From an uncultured Collinsella sp. (GTDB taxonomy: Bacteria; Actinomycetota; Coriobacteriia; Coriobacteriales; Coriobacteriaceae), in NCBI GenBank assembly GCA_900553935.1, contig USFK01000013.1, forward strand, positions 1 to 18,406: a DNA stretch of 18,406 bases, written 5' to 3'. Below the pieces are notes generated by a model, which was given only the letters and a program-made list of their open reading frames with translations, did no database searches and was not told the origin of the DNA. Below are positions 5,659 to 16,400 of this stretch, piece after piece. The position numbers were made by a program, and so were the translations under genes. The first letter of the stretch is position 1; the number at the start of each line of letters is the position of its first letter.

Positions 5659-6498
5659 ATGGACGATCAGCTTAATGCCCGCGAGCAGGGCGATATCAAA
5701 CACAACGAAGGAGCGGCAAACCCCGGCGGCAATGGGTTCGGCTCGCACGGCGAATCGCGTCCGGTTGGCCGCATCGAGCGCATCAAGACGTGGGCTAGCA
5801 ACCATCGTCGCGAATCCCTTGCCATCATGGGCCTGGTGGCCGTGCTTCTCGTGTTGCTGGGATTGACACTCGGATGGTTTGTCGATGCCAATCGCGGCTC
5901 CACCGTTGGCAAGATCAAGGAGCCGGCGGAGCTCAAAGTGCTGGGCCCCAACGCTACGGCAACAGAGCAGATCGACCTGAGCTACAACCCCGAATACGGA
6001 GATACCAAGACCGGCAACACGGTGACGCTCAAGCGCCCGTTTTGCGTGCAGACGGGCGGCGATGGGTTTGAGCTGCAGCTTGCGAATACGACCAACATTA
6101 AAGGTCTCACTATCGAGCTGTATAAAGCCGAGAACACGCCTGCGCTCCAGACGCCCGACGTGAACGGTACCGCAGGCGGCAAATCTTATAGCTGGAAAGC
6201 AACCGGAGAGAACCTGCTGACGAGCTTCGAATATATCAACAAGGAGAACGACGGTCCGGCAGCCGTGCCGGTCCCCGGCGCAAGCGACCCTACATTCAAG
6301 GACTATCAAAACGTCCAGCGCAACGCGCGCCCGCTCTACCGATACAAGGTATTCGAAAAAGGCGAGCTCAACGCCAAGACGCTCGACAACTCGATTGGCA
6401 ATGACACGCTTAACTTTATCATCAAGCTTTCGTGGGACGAGAGCGCCAAAGAGACCGACGTGATCTATCTGATCGCGCGCAACACGAGCGGTAAGTAG
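5659..6498 (+). CDS. TasA/SipW-dependent-like surface protein, subunit 2
   Basis: The 279-aa product has a Gly/Asn-rich cytoplasmic tail (1-54), a membrane segment (about 55-72) ending in G72-W73-F74, and a beta-rich outer domain. The outer domain includes ELKVLGP (91-97), LNFIIKLSWD (251-260) and ETDVIYLIAR (265-274), the latter two resembling the closing strands of SipW-dependent fibre-like proteins. C129 is the only cysteine. The ATG directly follows the TAA of subunit 1 (TAAATG). Its AAGGAGG ribosome site (5641-5647) lies inside the end of subunit 1, which indicates translational coupling. The tail is long for a cleavable signal peptide, so the protein may stay membrane-anchored unless a SipW-type peptidase cuts near the WF. 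The role as a fibre or anchor subunit is inferred. Confidence 0.72.
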   Translation: MDDQLNAREQGDIKHNEGAANPGGNGFGSHGESRPVGRIERIKTWASNHRRESLAIMGLVAVLLVLLGLTLGWFVDANRGSTVGKIKEPAELKVLGPNATATEQIDLSYNPEYGDTKTGNTVTLKRPFCVQTGGDGFELQLANTTNIKGLTIELYKAENTPALQTPDVNGTAGGKSYSWKATGENLLTSFEYINKENDGPAAVPVPGASDPTFKDYQNVQRNARPLYRYKVFEKGELNAKTLDNSIGNDTLNFIIKLSWDESAKETDVIYLIARNTSGK

Positions 6499-6512
6499 GA
6501 GAGGGGGCGCAC

Positions 6513-7457
6513 ATGGAGGAGCAAGGGAAGCAGCAGGATGCCGAGTGCGAGCAGCTGGCAAAAAGCAAAAGCCTAGTCAAGAATAAGCTGGTTGTGGCAG
6601 CAATCGCACTTGCTTGCGCCGTGGCGCTCGTGACGGGTGGTTACTTTACCTATTCCGCCTACACCGCCAACGGATTTCTTAAGTCCGTCGCCGCAACGGG
6701 CACTGCGCAGAGCCTATTTGCAAGCGACCTGCTCACGGGCTACATGAGTACGCCCAGCAGAGACGAGCTCGACCGTGCCCAGCGCTCCGTTACGGTGTAT
6801 CCCAGTAGCGAGCAATGCAGCTTTACCTTTAGCATCTACAACTATTTGCTGAGCAACAGCAACTTTTGCAACGACAAAAACGTGACGTACACCTTGACGG
6901 TTGAGGGGTATGGGCTCGATGGCGCCACGTGGAGCTATTCGCCCCGGCCCAGCGGCAGCGTCACACTTCCGGAGAATCAGCCTACCAAGAACGACTACAC
7001 CGTGACGTTCCCTGAGGACAAGCTGGGACATGCCTACTTTGTGATTAGGGCGACGGTGGTTTCGGGCGATAGCCCCGGCACCGAGCTCACCTGTCTGGCG
7101 GCGAAAGTCGTGCCGTCAAAGAGGGCCGAGGCCAAAACCGCTGCGGTTGAGGGCGCGCTGGTTGATGAGGCTGGCAAGTTTGCTGATTACGCTGCGTACA
7201 ACTACCGTGTGACGGTTACGGGCGCACCGGCAAACGTCACGCTCACATGGGGGGAGAACGTGGAGATCGACCCGTTCTTCGAGACCAACCATGGTGTGAC
7301 GGCGGATAAAACAAATCACACGGTTACGTTCACCATGGAGCCGGGTTCGTTGGTCGTCAACTTCTACCGAGCTGACGGCAAAACGCCCGATGGCTGGGAC
7401 AAACTGGGCATTAGCGTGAGCGGAACCACCCAAACGGGTACGACGGAGACTCAATAA
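6513..7457 (+). CDS. TasA/SipW-dependent-like surface protein, subunit 3
   Basis: The 314-aa product has a charged tail (1-25), a membrane segment (about 26-43) ending in G43-Y44-F45, and an extracytoplasmic domain. After the membrane come QSLFASDLL (66-74), SFTFSIYNY (103-111) and NVTYTLTVEGYG (123-134). These resemble the conserved beta-strand core (N-Y followed by x-T-Y-x-L) of TasA-like proteins as I remember them. A second strand-rich part follows a linker at about 200-225. Cysteines are at 102, 119 and 194. It ends in a Thr/Gly-rich tail without an LPXTG signal. The start is well supported: GGAGAGGGG (6498-6506) sits 6 nt before the ATG, and the gap to subunit 2 is only 14 nt. It is therefore almost certainly co-transcribed. 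Exact function is unknown. Confidence 0.72.
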   Translation: MEEQGKQQDAECEQLAKSKSLVKNKLVVAAIALACAVALVTGGYFTYSAYTANGFLKSVAATGTAQSLFASDLLTGYMSTPSRDELDRAQRSVTVYPSSEQCSFTFSIYNYLLSNSNFCNDKNVTYTLTVEGYGLDGATWSYSPRPSGSVTLPENQPTKNDYTVTFPEDKLGHAYFVIRATVVSGDSPGTELTCLAAKVVPSKRAEAKTAAVEGALVDEAGKFADYAAYNYRVTVTGAPANVTLTWGENVEIDPFFETNHGVTADKTNHTVTFTMEPGSLVVNFYRADGKTPDGWDKLGISVSGTTQTGTTETQ

Positions 7458-7496
7458 CTCTGGCAGCAGGGTTTTAGGATAAGAGGTACGGAATCG

Positions 7497-10400
7497 ATGA
7501 GAACGGCAAAGCGCATACTCGCAGAGTTCATGACGGTGGTCATGGTGCTCCAAGCATGCTCGCCCACGGTGGCTGCTGTGGCGGCAGGCTGGCAGAACAT
7601 CTCGAACGAGATTGCTGCCGCATCTGCGAAGGCGTTGGATACTGCCGAGAGCGGCGAGACCAACGGCGACGCCGCGAATGGGTTTGGGTCGAGTGATACC
7701 GGCGCCGCGGGCGACAGTGCCCAGGATGGCGCTGCGAAAGACGATGTCGCAACGGGCGATACCGTCGATAGCGCCGCGGGTTCCGATTCCACGGGCGATC
7801 AGACGGAGGGCGACGATGCGGCAGGGGATGCTGCCGCTGATGACGTCGAGCAAGATGCCGATGCCGCGGTTTCGGAAGACGCTGAGGCCCAGGCGGGTTC
7901 GACGATCACGGATTTGAAAAAGCTTGTCGAGCTGCTCGAGGCTAATGGTGCGGAAGGCATCGAGCTCAAAGAAGATAACAGTGGAATCAAAAGCCTCAAT
8001 GTCACGTCGTCGGAGGCGTTCGCCGCCCTGTCTAACGCCGACGCTTCGCTTTACTATGATGCGCAGATCAAGGTTATCATCACGGGCGATGCGAAGCTCA
8101 CCGAGTCGGCAAATAACGGCATGTCTTTCCAGGGCTTTGGCAGCGATGAGCATCCGTTTGAAGGCAGGATCTATAGGTCGATGAATGGCGCTGATAGCCC
8201 CGTCGAGCTCACGACTAACCGGACGGTTTTTAATAACCTCAAGCTGACTGACCAAAACAATACAGTCAAGATAAAGTGGGTAGGCGCAACTACCTATAGC
8301 GCGCCGATGATCGCTTCGAAGGTCAGCGGTGGGGGCAAGACGCTCAACGCTGTGGTCAACATCGCGAATTCCGTAGGCACCGACGGGACGGATACGACTT
8401 CCGCTCTGACGGCGCCCCTTTTGGGTGAGGCGATGGGTGACCTTACTACAGAGGTCACCTATGGCCCTGCCGGTTCTCTCGAGCAGCTCAACGTAAATGC
8501 AGCGGGAAACATCGGTCTTTTAGCGAATACAGTCAAGAGCGGAACCTTTACGGTGGGGCCTGTTAAGTTTCCCGATAGCCTTGCCGCGGGCGGTGTCGTC
8601 AAGACGAGCTCCGGTAATGCCGGTCTGCTCGTAGGCACGGTCGAGGATGGCGCGACTCTGAACGTCGGCACCCTTGATGTTCCCGCTGCCACCGTTCAGT
8701 CTGCAAGCGGTTCCGCCGGTGGTGTCGTAGGTCTCGTCGGTTCGAACACAGGCGCTACAGTCAACGTCACGGAGGCTCTCGACCTGCACATGCTCACCGT
8801 CAAGGGCACCACCGCCAGTGGCGGCTTCATCGGTAAGGCGACCAAGCTCACGCTCGGCGCGGACAGCAAGAAGTACACCTGCCCCGCTTCAGTTGGCAAT
8901 GAAAATAGCATGAATACCGGCGGTTTTATCGGTGAGGTGAGCTTTGCAAGCTCGGTTGAGTTTACCGGCAATGATCAAATTGATACGGATGGAGGTGTCA
9001 CGCTTGCGGGCAAGGCCAACGAGTCGAATGGCGTTGGTGCCGCTATCGGTAAGTTGAGCTTTGTTGATTCGGCGGCGACTGTATCGTTCAAGGGTGGCGC
9101 GTTCAAGAGCACCTACGGCAATGGAGGAGGCACCGCGGTATTCGGTGGTCTTGTCGGTTCGGTGACTGGGTGTGCCAACTCGAAGCCGCTTCATATCGAG
9201 AACGTTTCAACGAAGTTTGCGCTCGAAGCTACTCCGACTTTTGCTGGTGGCCTTGTCGGTTGGCTGGGCCGCGGTGCGGGCGCGACGCTTGAAGTCAAGA
9301 ACGCTACGGTCAACTGCACCAAGCTGCTTCAGTCGAGCAAGGGGTTCGGTGGTGTTGCGGGCTGCATTGACAACAGGAGCATTGCCGATATCAATGGGGT
9401 GACCGTCAAAAACGAAGGTGCGATTGAAAACGGCGCGGGAATTGCCGCTGAAAGCTGGGGGTCTGCGATTCGTTTGGGCGGCGTGACCGATTTTTCGGGC
9501 ATGAAGTTTGCTCCCGATAACAGCTTTACCTACAAGAAGGTTGTTTCTCAAATCACGAACGTTAGCTCGAGTAACCCGACGCTCGTGTTTGCTCGCGGAA
9601 CGGGAAGCGATAGTGTTCCTGCAGATGCCGACAACGCCGATTACTGGGCTTATAAGCGTTGTCCTGCGACGAAAATCGATGACTTGGGTAGCGATCAAAA
9701 CGCTGGTTGCGGCTATGGTGAGATCGTTAGGCTTGATGGGCACACGCTGAGAAAAGACCTCATCAAAATCAATATGGATAAACACGAGCTTGAGGGGCCT
9801 TCGACTACGGACTGGAGCTGGCAAGTTGGCTATGGAAGGAGCTGGAACGACGGCAACAGAGAGCTGACGATTACGAGCGAGAAGGACTTTGCATGCTTTG
9901 CCCTCTCGCTTCAGTTTGGTGCACTTTGGAACGGCGTTTACGGATTAAACCCTGACAATAGGGGTCAGCTCTTGGGGTCCAATGTGACCATTAACCTCAG
10001 CGCTAACATTAATCTGTTGGGTACGGGCATTGGAGGCCTTGGATTCGATAACGCCAGTAATCTTCAGATATTTCAGGGAACGTTTAATGGCAATGGCCAT
10101 ACGATCACCCTTGGTGTTGGCGAGCCGTACGGCATACGCGGTGATAATGCGATTGCGTCCAACGATACGTCCGACGGCAATGGCAAGATTTACCGGCACA
10201 GCCGTCTGGGCCTCTTTGCCGCTATCGGCGGTGGCGCGACGGTGAATAACCTTACCGTCGATGGCGTTATGAAGTTCGATAACGGCTTAGGCGTCGACGC
10301 TGGCTCGCTTGCGGCAACTATCACGGGTGACGCAACGCTCAACAGCGTTATGTGCAACGCGGCTATTACCTGCGACGATTCGTTCGGAAACGATGTCAAC

Positions 10401-13400
10401 ATCGGCGGCATTGCGGGTAGCGTGAGGGGCGGCGGAACCGTTACTTTCAGTAGCAGCAACACGGGCGGCAGCACAAAGGCACAAGCGACCGTCAAAACGG
10501 GCGCTACTCTCAACGGCAACACATGCATCGGCGGCGCTGTCGGTTATGTGGCGGACGTTGTCGCTATCGTTAACGTGGCGAGTCTCGAGGTCGGTGACGC
10601 GCCCGCGGGTGAAAATGCGATTACCGCGGGCGACAGCGCGAGCAATAAGAAATCCCAGATTGGCGGCCTTATCGGCTGCATCACTCAGGGCATCGCGGCG
10701 AATGCGACCAACGTCAACATCACAGGACTTACGTTCAATTCGTTCAGCATGACCGTTGGCAAGAACGGTGACGCGAAGAGCGGCGCTGGCGGTCTTTTGG
10801 GCTACAGCTGGGGCAATACGGTTGTCACCATCGGGGATAGCAGCAAAAACACTAGCGACAGTACGTATGCTCTCAAGACGAACAACGCTTCCATAACAGC
10901 AAACAACTCAGGTGAACTCGGCGGGCTCGTATATGCAGCCAGCGGTCAATGGGTTATCAACAACTACGCCATCGATCTTTCGGGTGCCACCATCAATGCC
11001 AAGAGCGCTACAACGCTTGGTCTGCTCGTTGGCCGCGGCAGTAAGGTGGCTTCTGGAGTATATGGCTCCGAGTCCTATACGGGTTTGTACCTGGAAGATA
11101 GGGCATATTGGGGAACTGCATACAAAGTTTCTGGTATCAAGATTACGGCACCCGATATAACGACCTTCGACGAGTGGGTGGGCAATGGCGTAAAGCCGGG
11201 CAGCAAGCTCATGGACGGCGAATGGAACACGGTCGTTTCTCTGCATACCAAAGACGACGTTAATGAGGGTAAGCTCGACATGAGCGGCGAGAAGGGAAGC
11301 GACAACAGCTATCACAACCGTTCTGATTTCGGCAAGAACCACAACACGAATGCCTGGACGAGGTATTACTACAACCTCGATAAGGCATATGCGAAGGTGG
11401 GTAATAATCCCGAGAATAATAGCAGGGCGAATTTTATGGACTCGCCGGAGTACTTGCTGCTCTGGTGCGCATATTTGTATGCGCCCAGCGATATTCGGAG
11501 TTATATCATTCCGGGAAACCAGCAGATTTTCCAAGGAAACAATATTGGCACGAACGATGGCACACGCGTGTCTATCGACATGAATGGATATAGCTTCTAT
11601 CCCAGTAATCCCGCTAGTGGCTCCAAGGTGACGGTGAAAAATGCCGACATCAAGTTCCATTATTCCAAAATCAAAGCAGAGCAAAATGGCAACAAGAAGA
11701 ACAGCGAAGCGACGCAGCACGAGAACATGCATTGTGGGCTCATTCGAACCCATGCGGGCGACCTTACGGTAAACAATGTCACGCTGGGCGGTACCGTGGG
11801 CTCCCTTGTAAAAGATGCGGGAAGCTCGTCCGGTGCTTTGGTGTGCCGCTATATTTACGGGTCTTCGACTTCGGTTAAGCAGATCTCTATAGATAATCTT
11901 ACGCTTGATGGCTTGACCGTCGATGGCGTAACCGATAAAACTGACTACGCGCCTTTGCTCATCAACGAGATGCAGACGTACGTGAATCTGAACGCAACTA
12001 ATATCTCAACCAAGGGGTATGGGGGCGACACCAAGGCGGCGACATCACTGTTCGGTAGGCTTGGTGTGGGCAGTACGGCCGACCAGGTGACGGCAACATT
12101 CAGCGCGATCAGCCTCCCCAGTGCAACTGATAACGCGATGTTCACCCGCGCAAGCTTGCTTGAGAGCTTTGGCTACGGCGAGGGCAAGACTGGCTCTGCG
12201 GTGTATACCTTTATGAAGGATGACCAGACGAACGAGAAGGTCACATTCGGTAGCGAGATCGACTCGAAGGGCGAATACTCCGGTAAGCAGCTCTGGTACT
12301 ACGACGAGAGCACCTATGGGACCCCCGCTGGCCTCGTCACCGTCGACAACAAAGAGGCAAATGCGGATACTCCGCAATTCGGTGGTTATCTCCCGTATGT
12401 GAAAAAGGGCAATGTCAACGAAAACAAAGTCCAATACCACGAAATCAAAGTTAACCAGCGTGTGCCCAAGCTTACGACGGGCTGCGGTACCTATGGCGAT
12501 CCCTATGCCATAACTAAAGCATCAGAGCTCAACACGGTTGCTGAGTATATCAACACGCAAAATGCAATCGACGGTTGGGAAGTAACGATTGCCGCCAATC
12601 AGGAAGAGCTATGTCAGCGTCGTTCGTCCAGTGAGAAGCCTGAAAACGAAGTGACGTACATCTACAAACAGGCGAAAAAAAAGTGGGAGAAGAAGACGGG
12701 GGAAGGTGCCACTGACCCCAATAACGCGCTAGACGATGCGACGATGCACAGCTATCTCCAAAGCGCCTACTATAGTATCGAGCCGTTTGATAGCGAGGGA
12801 AATGGTACCAATACGCTTGTGCTCGATACCACCGCCTTCCAGGGTTTGGGCAATCAGAGCAACCCGTTCAGAGGGGTTGTTGTTGGCGACCTGGGAAGCA
12901 GCGGTTTAGCGACCATCAAGATAAACAAGACCGAAGGCGCAAGCGCGCTTTCCGGATTGATCCGGTATAGCTACGGCAGCGTTGTGAGCAACCTGAATAT
13001 TGAATACTCGGGCACGCCAGCCTCAATTGCATATAAGAGTAAAGATACATCTGGTTCTGGTGTGCCGGGCGCGTTCTTTGGCGGCGTGATCGGTTGCATC
13101 ATGGGCGGTGACAATATCATCGATGGCGTGTCGGTGAATACGGATGCTGGCTTTAGCGTTGCTGGGGCGGCAGGCGATAATGGCGGCGGCGCGCACCTTG
13201 TGCCCGTTGGTGGCTACGTTGGTGCTGTTGCGGGTGGTGGCGTCATTTTCCGCAACTCTTCGCACAGAGATGGTGCTCTTAACGACTGGCATGGCACCGG
13301 CGCCTCTCTCTATGACAACCCGTATGTTGGCCGCGTAATCGACGGCTATGCGTTCAGCGAGCTTGCCGATAGCAAGAGACTCAACAACACTGATCGCAAC

Positions 13401-16400
13401 TACAAGGTGAACAATCTTGATACTTCGAAAACGAACTGCATCGAGACAGGTGCAACACAGGGCCGCTATAGGGGAGATGGCACCAATAATAACCTCGCCA
13501 TAACCACAACCGTCAATGACTCGCAGGGACTGCTCGTACTTTCGGCCATTATCAGCAGCGGCGCGGCTGGTGGTTCGGCGAATACGAATACCACGAACGA
13601 TGCGTATGGAACGTATGCGGGCTCGCGTGCCTACATGGGTGGCGGCAACGCAACGGGAATGTACAAATTCGGCAACCAACAATACGGCAAAGTTCGCAAC
13701 GCGAGCTATACACATGTTGGAAGGCCGGCGAGTGCCGCTGACGACTTTGCTAATGCGAAAAACGATGACATGAAAAGCCCCGGTATCCAGGAGGGTAACG
13801 CTCTCGACTATGCAGGCGATGGCTTGGATGTTAACTCTCCCTACCTGGTATCGAAGTATGCCACGTGGCAGACGGGCAACATCTGTGCCGCGCAGGTCTC
13901 GGGAATGGATTTGCGGTTCGTGAACACGGACAAGGACATTGATTATGACATGACGCCTTACGGTACGGGTTACACGGGCCTTTCGGGTCGCTACTACTCA
14001 AACGCATGCGCATCCGGTAAGGGCGCCGACCGCGATCGAATCGTGCCGCTTGTTGCGTGCATCAACGGCAACGGTGCAAAAATAAAGGTCGGTAGCAAGG
14101 CGGCCAGCAAGGTATATGGGGTCACGGAGTACGCCGACGATAATTACAAACTCACCGGAGTGGGCGCTCTCTTTGGCACCGTAACGTACGCCTCGACCAA
14201 CGTGAGGGAGAGCATCGGCACTTCGGCAACGGACGGCGCTGCTGCTGCGGGCAACGGTGGCTATACCGTCCAGAACCTAAAGTTCGATGACTGCAATATT
14301 TCTCTTACGTATATCAATGCAGCCGGCGCCCCCAGTGGTGCGGGTAATGAGCAGGTTGGCGTCGGTCTGCTTGCGGGTACTACGGCGAACGCGAGCTCGC
14401 TGGCAGATTACGGCAAATATGCAGGAATTACCATGGATAACTGCAGGGTGAATGGCCCCAATAACGCTGGCGGATTGCTCGGCGCATCCGGCTATGGTAG
14501 CCGCAGGACTGATAAAGATACAACTTTGCTGGTGAATCGTAATGACACCTCAAATTCGAACACGCGCTATTCTCCGGTCAAGCTTTACGATTGCTCTTAT
14601 AGCAACATGGACATTTCTGGCGTGAAAAACGTCGGCGGCTTCGTCGGCAAGCTGAACCAAAATTCCGCTGGTGGCGTTTGGACAAAGGCGAGCACGCCTA
14701 TTGCCAAGAATTCCACGATTATGTCAACTGCTTCTAACGCAAGGACCGGCGGTGTCGTGGGTCTTGCTGGAGGTGGTTTCCTGGTGAACACCGATGATGC
14801 TGGAACGCCTTCGCAGGGTGCCGGAAAGGCGGAGATCAGCAATGTCACGCTTCAGCCGGCAGCATCGAGCGCGACCGAGGGGACCGGCGGCCTTATCGGA
14901 AGGTCCGAAAATGGAATCGTGTCTGTCTACAATCTGTGCATCCAAGGCGACGTGCAGAGTAAAACGGTATTTGGTGTTAGAGGATCGAATAATCTTAAGT
15001 ACGTTGCTGGTGCAGTCGGCGAAGCGGCTTCGGGCGGTGCATTTAAGTTCGATAGCTGTGTAATAAAAGACATCTATCTTGGTGCTCGTGAGTGCTCTGC
15101 CGGTTTAATCGGTGATCTGAAAGGTGGGTGTGCCCTCGAGGTCAAGAATTCAACTATCACTGGACTGGTCGTCGATGGTTCGTATTCTGGTGGTGTTGTT
15201 GGCTCGATCGGTAACACGGCGAACTCTGTCACGCTTTTGAATTCGACCATTGGCGAGAATAACTTTACCGGTAGCAAGAACGCTGCATGGAACTCATCGC
15301 TGGGAAGTTGTTCTGGTGGCGTGTCTGGCGATGGCCGTGGCTCATTTAGGCTCGTAAACGTGCTCATGGATCGCAATATCTTTGGGGCGCAAACTAGCCA
15401 GGGATATTTGTTCGGAAATAGTTCATCCGCTGATCTCGTCAACGTTTTTGTCGCAGGAATTGCCATTAGACCAAACAGTGCGAGTGAATCGCTCAAGCTG
15501 ATGCGCAATTCTTCCGGCACCGACGACCTTAAAAAGGTGAACAAAAAGTCATACATCGCATTTGCTGCCTATGAAGACAAGCTTTCCGATGCCAAGGGCG
15601 CGACACTGTATGGCAACGATGCTGCGAACGGCAATGTGACGGCGGCCGTTTCGCCCTACGTCACGACGAGTCCGACGAGTGGCCTTGCTGTGCGCGCCTC
15701 CGATGCTGACACGGCCGGCCGTTATCTGTTCGGCGACGGCATGAACGTTGGCCTTGCCACGGCCATCCAGAATCCGTCGAGCCCCGGCGTTGCCAACCGT
15801 TACACCTACACCAACATCGGCGGCATCAATGACGATGGCGCCTATCAAAATACGTCGAGCTATAACGCCAAATCCGTGGCGAGCATGTTCAATGCGAATA
15901 ACGATGCAAGCGACAGCAAGGTTGCAACGGATTTTCCCGTTTTGGTGATCTCGGGTACCGATAATACGACGGTCAAGAGCTATCTAAACATCATCACGAA
16001 CGGCGGCTTCTCCGACGCTTGCAGATTGAATAACGAGAATGGCACCAATCCGCACGTGACGGCCAAGGCGGAGGTGTTCCAACTCAAGAACGGTGTATTC
16101 GTTAAGGACGATGGTGCGTCGAGCAATCCCACACTTCGTGTGGTGAACAACGGTAAAAAGAACATGTCGTTTAGCCCAAGCTCCGATTGGGACAACGGCA
16201 AAGGTCGCTTTACGCTCCTGACCGTTACCTTTACCGAGGCGGGTCAGAGCTACAACGTTCAGGTGCCGATCATCGTTAAGCGCAAGCTCGAGATTGATTT
16301 CACTGCAACGTATGATTACGGCACTAAATTTAAAGAAAGCGACTACGCTAACCTTGGAAGAGATGCACACGTGCTTACGAGCTTTGGCGAGCCGATGACG

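Noticed and set aside
5299..6561. Minus-strand open frame of 420 codons over surface subunits 1 and 2
   Set aside because: It crosses the junction of two well-supported + strand genes and has no recognisable domain.
7116..8255. Minus-strand open frame of 379 codons over subunit 3 and the start of the giant gene
   Set aside because: It overlaps two real genes, has an Arg/Ile/Val-rich composition typical of shadows, and has no domain.
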